Translations under genes and position numbers: made by a program
Notes under the pieces: model-generated
What the model was told of the DNA's origin: nothing
Databases searched by the model: none
What the model saw: only the letters and a program-made list of their open reading frames with translations
Part shown: positions 50,101 through 63,400 of the stretch, in pieces
How the letters are laid out: every line of letters starts with the position of its first letter
Position numbering within the stretch: the stretch's first letter is position 1
Assembly: GCA_027186245.1 (NCBI GenBank)
Contig: CP114484.1
Coordinates: 13,464,001 to 13,528,000 of the forward strand
Source: Coriaria nepalensis
Lineage: Eukaryota; Streptophyta; Magnoliopsida; Cucurbitales; Coriariaceae
Direction: 5' to 3'
Length of the DNA stretch: 64,000 nucleotides

Positions 50101-50380
50101 CAGGTTTCTCACTCAAACCCTGCCATGAGCTACGCCTCACTTCAGCCTCATCGTCTCCCTTGGCCGTCGCCGCAGAAGAATCCAAAGTCTCGCCGAAGCT
50201 GTAGCGAAATTCATGGATGGAAGACCGATTCCTAGGCGGACCACCAAAAACGTCATGAAATTCAGCACTTGAATTCCTATAGGCGGCGGCGGCGGCGGCG
50301 ACGGCTGTCCTTCCCGGCGGAGAATTAGAGTGAGCACTAAAACCTGAAAGAACACACTCTCTCTGAGCGAACCCCTCCAT
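47182..50380 (-). CDS. JAC1: JAC1-like auxilin J-domain protein
   Basis: Nine coding exons (50380-49881, 49723-48990, 48876-48479, 48382-48274, 48070-47997, 47852-47787, 47704-47627, 47546-47370, 47220-47182) give 724 residues, against about 650 in Arabidopsis JAC1. The long N-terminal part is Ser-rich and low-complexity, with an Ala run (AVAAAAAA) near residue 30. The C-terminus is an auxilin-type J domain: KIRQWSRGKEENIRSMLSTL, ILWPASGWKPVPLVDIIE, YQKALLCLHPDKLQQ (HPD at 687-689) and a final DAWNHFNTVGAL. In Arabidopsis, JAC1 is a cytosolic protein needed for the blue-light chloroplast accumulation response downstream of phototropins. As I recall, it lies next to BZR1 and the Tag glycosylase in Arabidopsis too, which supports orthology. 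Confidence 0.9.
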
Positions 50381-52048
50381 TTCAGGCCAAATACTCCATC
50401 CGCCCAACAGATTAGTTGAAGAAACTCTGAAATAGACAAGGCGGGAAAAAAACAAAAATGAACAAGGAAAATGGTATGAAGAAGGATCCAGGCTAGTGAT
50501 GAATTTGAAGCCACAAACAAGATCTAAGGTTTAAGGCGGGCAATTGGATGAGAGCAAAATTCCAAAATCGGAAGTTAGACCTTCCAGCCGCGCAAAAATT
50601 TCCAATGAAATTCTCTTGGTGACCGTTATCCCTCAATTTTTGTGATGCTTACTTATTCAATTAATTTATTATTATTATTTGTCCGTACTTGCTATCATCT
50701 TCTATAATATAAGTAGGGGAATTGTTTTGTTAGGTAGTTTTACGGCAATTATAATTAAATATATGATATGGATATATTAATATATATAAATAATTATTAA
50801 AAATATATATTATAATTAATATAATAATATAAAATTAATTAATATAAATAAGATTGATTAGTCTACCATAATCATAATCCGTAAACAAGGTATAACTAAG
50901 TAAACACATTCACGATGACAGCAATGGATGTTTTTATTAATGTTACTGTTTTATTGATTTACTACATTACTTACCGTGTAGGAAATATATCCTCTTTGCA
51001 TTAACAAGACATAAGTTCCTACCCATGAAGGTAAGATTTGCAACTCTGAAAGTAGGACATTACTATTACAAGAATCGGAAACAAGATCTGAAGGTAAGTT
51101 TGGAGCAAGTAAGCAGAATGTGTAATACTAATATTTCACATTACTTTTCGAAATATGAAGTTAAAGACTCTTTTCAAGCTACCTTGTGTATCCACTGAAC
51201 TTTGTATCAATTCCATATCAAAAGAGAACAACAATTTGAATGATGAAAGGTGCAGGACCCAGGCCCTGTATACCATACATACTATAAGGCCTGTAAGGAA
51301 GTCGGGGACCAGTCATTAAGAATAAGCTTTTGACGAAGCATCTTTGACTATAAGGCCTAGTTTATGTACACCCCCCCACAGAAAGTATCCGCCCAAATGT
51401 CCCCAATAAGGCCCAGTCCAAGAAACGAAATCATTGGGTTCCAATGGTTTTTCTTTATAAGTTTTTTTTTTTTTTTTATATATATATTCGGACTATAAAT
51501 CTAAGGAGAGAGAAAAAAGAAAAAGACATGTTGAGTAGCATCTCCATCAATCGCTTCGTGTCTAGCGAAGCACGAGCCAGAATGGGCTAGCTGGCAGGAG
51601 GACACCATCTATCTGGCAAAGGGCCCCACGATAATTAAACCCAAAACGGACCTACGAGTCAGTGAACAGAAGCACAGTGTCTTCCTGACTGCCTCATCAT
51701 TGCCGACTAACCGAAATAAATACAAAAATTTATACTCTTTGTGTGACCACACAGCAGTTTAGATTTGACCACATTATCAACAACACAACGAATGACATTA
51801 TGTTATCAAGCACGCCCACCGCCTTTAACTATCTCGAACTAATCATGCAGCATTTCGGGATTGTTTTTACGTAAACAAGAAGGTGCAGATCGATAAATTA
51901 CTCTTTTAAGAATTTTTACAAAAAGGATATACATAATAAATATATGTATATAGAATTCTCACGATAAATTAATTGACCAAAAAAAAAAAAAAAAACTCTC
52001 CAACTCTACGCTTCTTCGTGGATCGATCGATTCTCAATACCCAGTTTC
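50381..52048. other. Intergenic region without recognisable genes
   Basis: JAC1 leader and promoter side at the left, IDD gene 3' side at the right. AT-rich, with a poly-T/(TA) run near 51462-51488 and a poly-A run near 51978. No gene seen. Confidence 0.6.
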
Positions 52049-54391
52049 TTATAGAAAAGATGGCCCACTGGGTTTTCTATCTGGCGGTGGACCACCATCC
52101 CAGGCGTCTCTGGAAGGGCTCCCGCCACCGTCATCTCCTCCTCTATACGGTGTAGGTGCGGTGACATTGAAGCTACCGTCAAAGGGGGTGAGTAAAGCTA
52201 AAAGTCCACGTGGACGAGAAGCCACCGGACCGCCTGGTCCACTACCCGCCATTCCTAGCCCAAGAAGATCGCGCGTCATCAGCTGACTCCCAAAAGTGGA
52301 GGATGGACTCATCATCAGATCAGACAAACCAGACCCAGACCGAAGCCCAAGCCCAAGCCCAAGCCCAACAGCCAACGAGTTACTGCTACTGGCGTTGCCC
52401 CTGTCCCACTGACCTCCACCAGTACCAGTACTGCAATTATCTTGACCGTACGAAGAGGACAGAGCAAGTCCAAACCCACGAAGCGACGTCGCATTCGAAG
52501 CAGCAGCACCTATCTGCGCTGCCTTCTGTAGCAGCGCCGTCGCGGACATGGTCGGAGGCTGCTGACATTGAGCGGCAGCGTAACGGCGGTGGTGGTCTAA
52601 ATCAGGCGGGGCATAAAAGGAGGGGCTTTGGCTGGAGAGATATAGAGAAGTGGAGAGGGAAAGGGTTGTGGGTTCTACGGTGGGTACGTTGGGAAGAGTA
52701 CTTGTTGGGTGAATATCTGAGCGGGTTAAGGAGGACATGAGGGTGGAGAATGAAGGAGATGGTTCTGATCTTGTTTGGATTGGCTGTGGGACATTTGATG
52801 TCGTGGAGGAAGGGGCGAATACACTAGCCAACACAGTGCTATTGCTGCTGCCACTAGTACTTGTACTATTGCTGGCTGCGATTGAGCTCGTGGTGATAGT
52901 GGCGATTGGTAAGCATGTTGTCGCTGTTGGTCTTGGTGAAGAAACTCCGACTGGAATCTCCGGCAACTCTAAAAAAACAAATTGAAGAAGAAAGTATTAA
53001 TAACCCCATCAAATAACTGCTAAATGCATACAGATACTAATCGAGTTGGCTTTAAAAAATGTTACTTTTGCGATCCAAAAGGAAAAAAAGCAATTAATAA
53101 TGGCGTATATCTGTTCTTTAGCTTTACACCCCCCGTGCTTGAGTTTACTTCTGAACTATATGGAACTCATTCCAGTAGGCAATCTGTGCTTTTTTCCTTT
53201 GGGAATTATCAACAGATCACTGTATGATAGAAAGATAGTCCAGCAATATCCTCCCCCCCTCATCTATACGCAACATGAGAATGACACTATATATATATAT
53301 ATATTAAATTCCAGAATTCCAAGCTTTGACCTTCAGATCCCTGATTGAAAATTAAGAATACTAACGTAAAAGAGGTATCTAGCTATAGCTAGATAGATAG
53401 TTATCTGCGCTCATTAATACGTACGTACCTGAGCTCTGAATGGACAGCGCTGGCGACACCACAGAGGTCGACGGAGTAAGAGGTGGCGGAGGTGGGGAGG
53501 CTACGACAGCTACTACGTTCATAGTCGTATCGTTCTCCTCTGATCTAGTATTACTGGTCTGCGCTTGGACTGGAGCACTTTCCTCAGCTAAGGCAGTGCA
53601 GAAAGCTCTGTGTGTAATAAAGCTATCCCTCCTTCAAAACCAAACAAAAAGGAAACTAGTGAACACAGAAAACGAAGGGGGGCGTAGTTTTTCTCGGCAT
53701 CCAAACAGAGCAGGAAAAAGAAGCTAAAGGAGAGGGGGGAGGACTTACCTAGAAAACAAAGTGCCACAGTCGCATTTATACTCTCTGGTTCCGCAGGTTT
53801 TCATGTGCGCTTTCCAATCGGACAATACGGCGTATTTCTTGGAGCACCGCTCGCACTTCCACTTCTTCTCGCCGTGCTTTCTAGAGAAATGCTTCTTTAT
53901 GCCGGTGAGATCGCCTAGAGCTCTCGATGGGTTGTGGTGTACGCAGGAAGCCTCCGGACAAACGTAGACCCGTTTTCTCACCTCCTTGCTTGTTCGTTGC
54001 CGGAGCTTCCACGGAAGGTTATGGCCACGGCGGTGGAGCTGCAAGTTCTGGTCTCGCTGGAAACCTTTGTTGCAGATCTCACACACGAAACGGTTTGTCG
54101 CCAGCAAGGTTTTAGGGGACAAAGCGATCACTTCCGCATCCGGATCTGAAAAATAGGAAGAAAGATTCAGATTACTGAAGATAATTGTTGAATGATCAAA
54201 TATTGAGAGCTTCGTATTTAGGGTTTTCAGCTTTCGACCATTTTACCTGGCATTCCAGGGAGGTTTCGCTTCTTCTTCAGTAGAGCTAATTCCCCCTGCT
54301 CGATTTTACAACTTGGAGAAGAAACGTGTTCCGCTTCTCTACTAGCTGGAGAAACCGGCACTGGTGAAGAACTTTCTTCCTCCTCCATCAT
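52049..54391 (-). CDS. INDETERMINATE-domain (IDD) C2H2 transcription factor
   Basis: Four coding exons (54391-54247, 54145-53749, 53631-53429, 52968-52049) give 554 residues. An N-terminal basic KKKRNLPG is followed by the INDETERMINATE domain: zinc finger 1 from Cys70 (FVCEICNKGFQRDQNLQLH), zinc finger 2 (YVCPEASCVHHNPSRALGD), and CCHC-type fingers (WKCERCSKKYAVLSDWKAH and YKCDCGTLFSRRDSFITHRA). The C-terminus carries the two IDD signature motifs MSATALLQKAAQIGA and LMTRDLLGLG, and a Gly-Leu alternation (GLGLGLGLG). IDD factors bind DNA in the nucleus and partner with SHR/SCR or DELLA proteins. Introns around the zinc-finger exon fit the family. The subfamily is not resolved. Confidence 0.93.
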
Positions 54392-55630
54392 ATTATAAAT
54401 ACAACCTAGGATTTCAATTTCAATCACTGAGCTCTCAAACGAAGATGCTCAAATTACGTAATCTACGGAGAATACAGAAGAGGGTCAGCTAGCTATACTA
54501 CTAGCAGCTCAATGGTAAAGATTTATAAACCGCGCGGTAGAACTACAACTTCAATACAAAGATTCTGTTTGTTTCCGAGGAAAATTTAAAACAAACTCCC
54601 GGAGGAAAAAGGAAGGGAAAAAAAACAAACAACTTTCCTAAATTCACTGCGAATAGAGCTGCTGCTGTAGCTCATCAAAACTCATATTGAATGAATATAA
54701 ATGAAATCTGTGTTTCTGGAATAGTTATCACTTATCCCATGGAGCTTAAGGCCGTGGCAGAAAGGCCGAGGTTCTCCTCAGGCGGTGGTTGAGGAGAGAG
54801 AAAGGATTGAAAAATGAAATGAAAATCTAGTGAGAGAGTGAGAGAGAGAGAATTTAATCAGAGAGACAGAAAAGGAAACAAATGGATAACTTAAAAAGTT
54901 AAAGCGGCGGAAATCATCCATGGTTTGATCAGATACTTGTAATAAGTCCTTAACTAAACTACGGTTTTTTATTTTTTGGCCAAAACTAAACTACGGTTCA
55001 GAAATAGAAAAATAAAAAAATAATAATAAAGAAAATAAATAAAATCAACAGCCATCTCCAATTTTCACACATCCATGGCTGCTTCATCTTGTATCTTTCC
55101 TTCCACGTGTCGCTGTCGGATAAACTCAGACTACCCTTCCGATCTTCTGCACTTTTTTAAGGATGAATTAAAAAACTAATTACACAAAAATATCTTATTA
55201 TTACATATTAACCCCTAAATAATCAGACAAAATCTAATAAAATATAATATGTGGGCTATAGTCCACAATCACACAAAGATGGCGTAACATTTTGCTTCTT
55301 TTTTTAATGGATCCGGATCGGATCATTTCTGAAACCGCGTCCTTCAAGTCTTCGTTTGTCTTTACTTAGCAACTGTACGTGACAGTACCACCGGCGTACA
55401 CGTGTCGCCAAAAAACAAAAGGCTCCCACGTGTAACGTACACCTTTTTTTTCCAGTTTGGTCGTGGTGTAATAACGCGAGGTTTTGGAACCGTTCGATCA
55501 GGCGCATAAAAACCTAGTTGCATCTTAAAGTTAATGGCATCGCCTGTATTCGTGTCTTCTTAACTTGAGAAGGCAATATTTTTGGGTACGTAGTATGTTC
55601 CGTTTTTTTGGGAGGTCCATCACCGTGACC

Positions 55631-55672
55631 AGCTGGAGCTGGAGCTGGAGCTGGAGCTGGAGCTGGAGCTGG
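55631..55672. repeat. (AGCTGG)7 hexanucleotide minisatellite
   Basis: Seven perfect head-to-tail AGCTGG units. In intergenic DNA between the IDD gene and the Copia remnant. Confidence 0.95.
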
Positions 55673-55723
55673 CTCCATAAGAAATATGATTTATAATATT
55701 AAATTATTTAATTATATTAGAAG

Positions 55724-55814
55724 GATAAATGATCTTTTTATATGATTATAAAAGCAAATTTTAGAGGAAAATCAGAAAAATAATAAATTAAATATAAATA
55801 TGACTTTGTGTAGT
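55724..55814. repeat. Direct repeat flanking the Copia remnant, left copy
   Basis: About 90 bases resembling 58673-58763 in the same direction; both contain tagaggaaaat, then taaatataaatatga and a tagtaa/cagtaa end. They could be degenerate LTR remains or a duplicated flanking element. Confidence 0.5.
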
Positions 55815-55989
55815 AACTCAAGGGATCTAGTTAATATTAAGAAGATTATGTATGATAATTTATATGTTCTTGTAAAATTGACTATCCGACTTTAATTTTG
55901 TCATATAAGGGGTGAAAACTAAGAGTAATAGAAATGTTTGGTAAATAAATTTGCAAGTTGATCAATGGTGCTAATGTGAGAGATTGATA

Positions 55990-58300
55990 TCAAACTTTTG
56001 GCGACCACCAAGTCATGCACGAAATGAATATACACAGAGATGTGCTTCATCGAGAGTGTAGAACCGATTTAAGATATAGATGAGTGGTGCTAATGTTGTC
56101 ACAGAAGATATTGGGTAGATGGCACAATGGAATTTGTAGTCCGAAAATAGATTTTGGATCCACCTAATTTTGAATGTTGTATAAGCCAAAGCGCAATGTT
56201 CGGCCTTCATGGAAGAGCGAGCAACAACTCATTTATGCGCACTCCAAGTAATTGGAGTGGGCCCAAGAAATATAAGGAAGGTTGATGTTGAAGTGCGATC
56301 AATTAAATTTTTGGCCCAATCTACATCCAAATAAGCATTAAGCTAGAAAGAAGTAGATTTACGAAGAAGCATCCCATGACTAATGATACCTTTAAGATAC
56401 TTAAATAACCTTTTAACAACAATCCAATGATGCAAAGTACAGATAGATATGAATTGAGCCAATCAGTTTACCGGGAATGTAATATTCGGGTGCGTCAAAG
56501 TGAAATATTGAAAAGCACCAATGGCTTGGCGATATTCAATGGCATCGGAAAAATCGAAGGGGTCTTCTTTTGTGAATGACGTTGGAGCTACCATATGTGT
56601 AGGAAGTAGACGCACACCATCCATTTTGTGACGATTTACGATATCCATTATATATTTTTGTTGGCAAAGGAAGAGACATTCACAACAGTGTACTACCTCA
56701 ATGCAAATAAAGTATGTTAAGGTACCGACTGAAAAATGCATACTGAGATTAGTAATAATGGAGGAAATGAGGTGTGATTCATTACCAGTAATAAGAAGCT
56801 CGTCCACATATACTAGGAAGTAGATGTGGGGACCGTCACGATGTAAAGTGAACAATGAAGTGCCTGATTTAGATTGGATGAAGCCAAGTGTAATGAGGGC
56901 AAGCGTTTGGTACCATGCATGAGGGGCTTGTTTAAGTTCATAAAGAGACTTACGTAATCGGCATACATGATTTGGGCAAGTGAAGTTAATAAACTCGGGC
57001 AGTTGAGACATGAAAACCTCCTTTGTGAGTGTGTCATATAGAAAGGCATTGGTGACGGCAAGTTAGAAAATATACCAATCTTGCATGACGCAAGTGATAG
57101 AGCAGTGTGGATAATGACCGATTTCACAACCGGACTAAAAGTCAGACATTTTGAAAGCCTTTTGTAGTGAGACAAGCCTTTAAACCGTTCGATGGATCCA
57201 TCGGGCTTTCTTTTAATCCAAAATACCCATTTGCAACCAACCAAATTTTGAGCATTAGCCACTGGAACAATATCCCATGTGCCATGACGTAACAGAGCAT
57301 TGAATTCATTGGACATAGCCTTGCGCCATTGAGGATGCTTCCTGGCTCGAGAGACACAAATGAGCTCGATTTTAACTGAAACAAGATGTTTCGTGGCAAG
57401 ATTTAAGGATTTGGGCTTGTAGATGTTGTTAATGGACGGGTGGTCACTAGGTGAACATGACCGAATGTTGAAGGTGGGCACAAAGCGTTAGGTGAAGGAG
57501 TATCAAGTGATGGAGGTGTAATGAGGTATGTTGATGCAATAGGAGCCGAGCGAGTCAAAACGGCTATGCACTTGGTGTTGGGTTTGTAGTTGTGGCCAGG
57601 TCTATACTTGCACTCGGTTTCGTGCATGAGACTAGGTTTGTGTGCATGGTTGGAACTGAGGTAGTAGTGTTTGATGACATTTGAGTTGTGACATGTTATG
57701 TGGGGCAATCATAGGTGGAGGATCGAGAAGTGATTTGACGAAGTTACGACGATCATGGTCAGCCGTAGTAGGTGATGTGGGCGATAAAGAATGATGTTGA
57801 AACGAGAAAACATGCTCAACAAAACGAACATGTTGTGCTAAATAAATGTAGGAAGTTGTGAGATCCATGCATTATATGCACTTTGAGATAACAAGTACCC
57901 AAGAAAGAGATATGGCCGAGAAACAGGTTGTAGCTTGTGTTCATAATATGACTTAAGACATGGGAAGTAAATGCAACCAATGACGTGAAGCTTGAGATAT
58001 TTTGGTGGTAAGCTTAAGAGATAAGCATATGGATTTTTGGAGGCTAAGAGAGGAGTTGGTAACCGATTAATGAGGTAAACAACGGTTGTAAATGCGAATG
58101 TCCAAAATGTTTCCAGAAGATGAGCTCGGTGCAAAAGTTCGAGACCGTTAGTGATGATGTGGCAATGATGACGCTCAAGAGTATCATTTTGTTGGGGTGT
58201 ATGAAGGGCTATTGTATACCAATTGATGTCATGTGTGTTGAAAAATGATTTTGAATTTTCGAAACTCGACCTCGTTATCACTATAGAAGTTGCGGATTTT
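55990..58300 (-). mobile_element. Ty1/Copia retrotransposon remnant (pol region)
   Basis: Read from right to left on the minus strand: C-terminal integrase pieces near 57840-58280 (HTPQQNDTLERHH, LINRLPTPLL); the reverse transcriptase start near 57180-57330 (WDIVPVANAQNLVGCKWVF); the RT core at 56463-57011 (VCRLRKSLYELKQAPHAWYQ) and RNase H pieces near 56013-56350. Frames switch repeatedly. The conserved catalytic motif YVDD reads YVDE here. No gag, no primer-binding site and no clear LTR were found. The copy is dead and old. Confidence 0.85.
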
Positions 58301-60479
58301 ATGTTGAAATTAAGTCTTAACTAAGCCTTAAACGTTGGGAATAATACTCTATTTGAGATTTTTCTCTAAGGGAATATAAATCAATAACATTTTGTATAGT
58401 GATCAACAAACAGTAAATAATACCAATGACCGGTGAGTAATGATATATAAGTGGATCCCCAACTTTCTTATATACAAATTTTTTAAGTATTTCTTTTCAA
58501 ATTTGAAATATAACATTTTTAACACAATTACTTATATTTAATATTATTTTGAACTTATATATAAATAATACAAAAAATATATAATAATTAATTTAATTAC
58601 ATATTAAATTAAATTTTAATATTATATAAAAAATATAATTAATAATGCTAAACTGCTCAGTTACACGAGAGAGATCAATCATCTTTATGTATAATTACTG
58701 TAGCAAATTATAGAGGAAAATAAGAAAAAAAAAAGTTAAATATAAATATGATTTTATACAGTAAAAATAAGGAAACTAGGAGATTATATTAGACTTTTAT
58801 AGCCTCAACCATTTTTTCAAAGCTTAGCATGATGAAAAAGCAGGGGTGTTTTGGACATTACGGTTTGTAACTTGGTAATTAAGATTGAAGGAAGCCAGCC
58901 AGCGAGCCATGAGCCAGCCCCTCTGTCTTCCACATTAGAAATGAAGGTGCAGTGAAATTATCTGGTTGTTTTGAGTGGTTCATATTTGGCCGTCCAAAAA
59001 AAATCCAGGGTCCCACATCTGGCTTGTTGACAGAGCCTTACTATTCTTTCTGCTCCCAGATTTACTATTATTTTGACCCAGTCAAATCTGAAATGCGTAT
59101 CGAGTGTCATCCAGCAGGGCTTTTTTTTGTTTTGTTTTGTTTTTTTCTTCTTTTTTCCTACAAAGGAAAAGAATACTAATCCTTAAAAATTTTCAATTAC
59201 GAATCATGTCGGGAAGCTGAGGTTTTAAACTTGCAGTGTGAAGTTATTAACTAATATGGCAAGGGTTTAGAATAGTCTAAACTTGACTAGAGATTAAGGA
59301 GACTTCTGGTTAGAAATTTTCATATTTGAATTGAATATATTTTGGCTTAAAGAGAAAAAAAAAAAAAGAAGACAAGATTCAATATGTCTGATGAGATCTA
59401 TATTTGATAAGTCTTAATTATAGACGGAAGGCCCATAAAGATTCTTGATACATAAGGTTAGTTCGAATCATTCCAGCCTGTAACTGTTTTTGGCTCGTCT
59501 CATTCCAGCCTCTTTAAGTATTCATGTGAGCACGGAAGTATAATTCTATTGCTTATGATTAACATGCCACATAAGCAAAATCCTTTTCGTTTTATTATGG
59601 TATTCTGAATTAGATGTAAAAATTCTAACACTTCTAACCTAATGAACTCAAGTAATTAAAAGCTAAAACACTTTTAATCAAGTTTAGTGAGAGTTGTGAT
59701 GGAATTTGTCGAGAGACACAGAATAAACAGACCAAGAACTAATCATTATCAATTTGATTTAACTTTTTGTTGCTTTTTGTCTATTTTCCAAATTCAATAC
59801 TTATCGAAGGCTATTCCCACATCTCTCTCCCTTTTTTCCCCCCTTTTATCGCGATTATGGCATCTAAGGCTCATGATGGGTTTTCATGCTTTCAAAAGAG
59901 TCAACGAGGTACTAATTTATGAATAGGGAAAGGTTTGGAAAATACAAAGGGAAGTGGGGGAAAAGAAAGTGCAGATCACTTCTATAGTTTATTCTATAAT
60001 TTATACATTTTGAAGGATACAATGAATCTAATCAACTATTGTATCATTCGAATGTGTGGCCATATTTTTACACCAAGAGGAGACATGTAGACCTTTTCCA
60101 TGTAAAGTAACTTCTGTGTACATGGCTTAGAAACTGTTTCCCGTAGTTATAATCGTACTAGCAGCCTATAGTATAAGTAACTGGATACTTGTTTTCCGTA
60201 GTTACACAGAAGGCTTTCTATATAGATCTTAAACTACCGACTACTTCTTTGGACAAGAGAGGAAAAAAAAAAAAAAAAACACCAACTACTTTGAAAAGAG
60301 ATTACGAGCTATTGATGGCGCTTTATAGAAAACAAAAAAAGTGACCTATTTGTAGAAAAGCACATGATATATAATTATATATCACCTGTATGAATTGAAG
60401 ATCATATCAATTCATCATATCTTCAGGACGAACTTCCTTTCACGATCGGCATGTCTTGAAGATCTCGGCCCGCATTACA
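58301..60479. other. AT-rich intergenic DNA
   Basis: Contains the right copy of the Copia-flanking repeat (58673-58763), poly-A/T tracts and short accidental frames. No gene recognised. Confidence 0.6.
58673..58763. repeat. Direct repeat flanking the Copia remnant, right copy
   Basis: Right partner of 55724-55814, same orientation, with several substitutions and small indels. Confidence 0.5.
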
Positions 60480-63400
60480 TCAATGCATGTGCTCTAGAGT
60501 GTAGAGATCAGGACCCTGGTAGACGCCTGTTTTCTCCAAAAGAGCAAGGCCCTCATTCCTACCATACCTTGCTGAGTAAAGCCTTAGGTACTCGATATCC
60601 TAAATATCGCACCCAATTCATGAACATCGAAGAATGAAACATAAAATGTATGCATGTATAAGCAAACTAATAAGCAAATTAAGGAGACTGGTAATATTGA
60701 AGAATATTTAAGAAATTACACTTTCTCGTTAATTGCCCTTTTTGGCCAATACTTTCTTTGTTTTTCACCTGCAAGCCACTAAGGAGGTGCTTTAGCCTTA
60801 GAGAAGCCAATGGTTGATGCGAAGATGAGAACACCTCACCAAGGTAGTAAAGAACTCCATCTCCAGGGGGAAGGCCTCGCCTAAATCTGATCTACCCAGA
60901 TATATACACATTTGTGCCTTTGTTAAGTTGGAAAAAGCACATATACAGGATTCTTTCTCAAAACGAGAGCATATATTTGATATATATAACAAGTATCTCT
61001 TGAAATTACTATGGCAGTGCAAATACCTCTGCCCTTGGAATTATTGCCTTCTCATAACAATTAGCACCCCAGTAAAGGAACCCTGTCCCACCTTCTTTCC
61101 ATACACGCCACATCACTGCACGATGTTGTGTACCTCGCATCCCAAGGTGCCAATTAGGATGGGGACCAGATGGTCCCATGCACACATATGTCCACCACTG
61201 CTGGAGGAAAAAGCATTTCTCTTGAATGAGCAACTATATAATGAAGTGCCAAGTACATATTATTTGAGTTATGAAGCACCTTGTAATCTAAATGGACATC
61301 CAAAGAAGCCTTTTAAATTTTACTTACTAAGAATCTTCAGAGGCATGGATACGAGAGGGAGAGAGAGAGAGACAGAATGGGTATGCATAACAAGATATTA
61401 CACTTTGAAGCCAATAGCAATGACATTTTTATTTTTCAGTATTACCTCACTATTCTTTGGTTGTATTTCTGCAATAATATCCTTTGCCAAATCTTCTTGA
61501 TTTCCAAGCACCCACTCACTGAGAATGATACATAAGAAATACATACGCTTGCAGAAATATATCATCAATTCACAAAAGACTTATTCTAGCATATGAGACC
61601 ACAAAGGTTATACATGACAGAAGAAAGCCCTATATAGGATTTCACAAACTAGATTCTCATATATTTTTTACAGGCATACCTACTACAATAGATTTGTGAA
61701 AGTGGTCGCAAGAACTGTGGAACCTTTACAAATGCCTCAAAAGCGGTAGGTGCAAGAGGAGCATCACTTGCCCTACATAAGGAAAATAGCCACATTAGTT
61801 ATAATTAAATGATGTTGTATTAGTTAGATCTGCACCACCCAAACTATTTGCATTATAAATTGCGACAGTATCTCACTGCATAAAACCCAATTTGATATGC
61901 CAATAACTAAAAAAAACAATGGACTACAGATAAGCTCATAACATAAACATTTCTCCTGCAAACTAAGGCAATGATTTCTTACAGAAGAATGTTGCATGAA
62001 ATGAGGCCATGAAGGAAAAACAGAAAAAGAATCAGAGAAAAAAAATTATATTTCAATAACTGGAGAGCGAAAACTCATACCACAGTAATAAGTCGTTAAT
62101 ACACAAGCATCAGGAGCATAAGCATGAATTTCACTTCCCATCTTTCAAACGGACTCATAATGTTCAAGATTCAATGGCTGACATAAATAATTGCAAGCCA
62201 TCAGGTTACCAAGAAGATCATAGTGAAATCCATAGAGAACAGTGAAAAAGCATACAATAGATGATAGGTAGAAGGGGACAGGGTGTAAACTAACATCATT
62301 TCTTGTAACAACAATTTTAGTTCTGACTTTACACCAATATCAATGGATTCAATACCTCATCCCATAAGTAAAAATAAGCTTTCTTCCAATCCCTTTTTGC
62401 CCTCAACTTCTCTATTTCTTTTTGTAAGTAATCCTTTGAAGAATCACTACCGTGGCACATCAACAAGTCAGTGCCAGTTCATCAGTATTCATCATACATG
62501 TACCCAACTGAAGCAAATAGAGGAAACTGGCTGTATACCCAAAAATGGCTCTACTATATGGTACAGCATAAGCTCCAAGTCGTGGATCAGATATATATTC
62601 ATCTGACTTTGGGTGATCAGCTATAAGAGAAAAGCAAAACCAAATGTGAGACTCAGCATGTATATCTTTTATCATTAGAAAGAAAAACCATAGTTTCCAT
62701 AAATAAATGTAACTAAAGATACCAAGACAATGGGACCAAGCAATCATTTATGGTTACATACAAAAGCACTTATATAACACATGAATGTAAATCTTGACTC
62801 AGTTAATTACCTGGCCATGGGCAAGTATAGGTTAAAACACGCATTCCATCACCCCATCTGCAAAAATACGGGCTAATTCTATACTGAAGAAGCCACTGAA
62901 AATGCTGATCCAATGCCTCATACCACTCATCAGTACCATGTTTGACACCAAAACGGTCTTCAATTACAGTATCAGATATCTAAATATAAGTTTAGGAAAC
63001 AAACAGTCTAACTTCATAGTGCAATTACTGGCGCTGCTAGAAGTTGGCCTCTTAGAAAAGCATATTGATAAAAACTATTTGAATTATTTAACATCCAAGC
63101 TTTAGTGGTAAAGGCATCTTTGAGTGTTAATATCAACAGAGATGAAGGATACACCAATCACAGCCGGAAGTGAAGGAGTAGCAGAAAGAATAAAATCCGA
63201 AACTGTTAAAACTATCTTCACACGAATTGAGAGGTTTGAATAAGCATCTTCTTCCATCATATCGACCGAACCATAATCCGAATTGAATTCAGATAATAAT
63301 GGGGATAGCATGATACTTCTTAGAGAAGTAGTAGCTGATTTAACTCTTTCTACCTAAAACCAAACACCTGATATGAACAACATCATAAATTTAAATCTGA

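Larger units (their letters stand above)
54392..55989. other. IDD promoter side with hexanucleotide repeat
   Basis: The IDD leader and promoter (GA-rich near 54830-54850), then AT-rich DNA. It holds seven AGCTGG units at 55631-55672 and one copy of a repeat that flanks the Copia remnant (55724-55814). No gene recognised. Confidence 0.55.

Noticed and set aside
52210..52740. 176-codon plus-strand frame inside the IDD last exon
   Set aside because: Antisense of the Ser/Gly-rich IDD C-terminus; its Ala-Gln run mirrors the Gly-Leu repeat.
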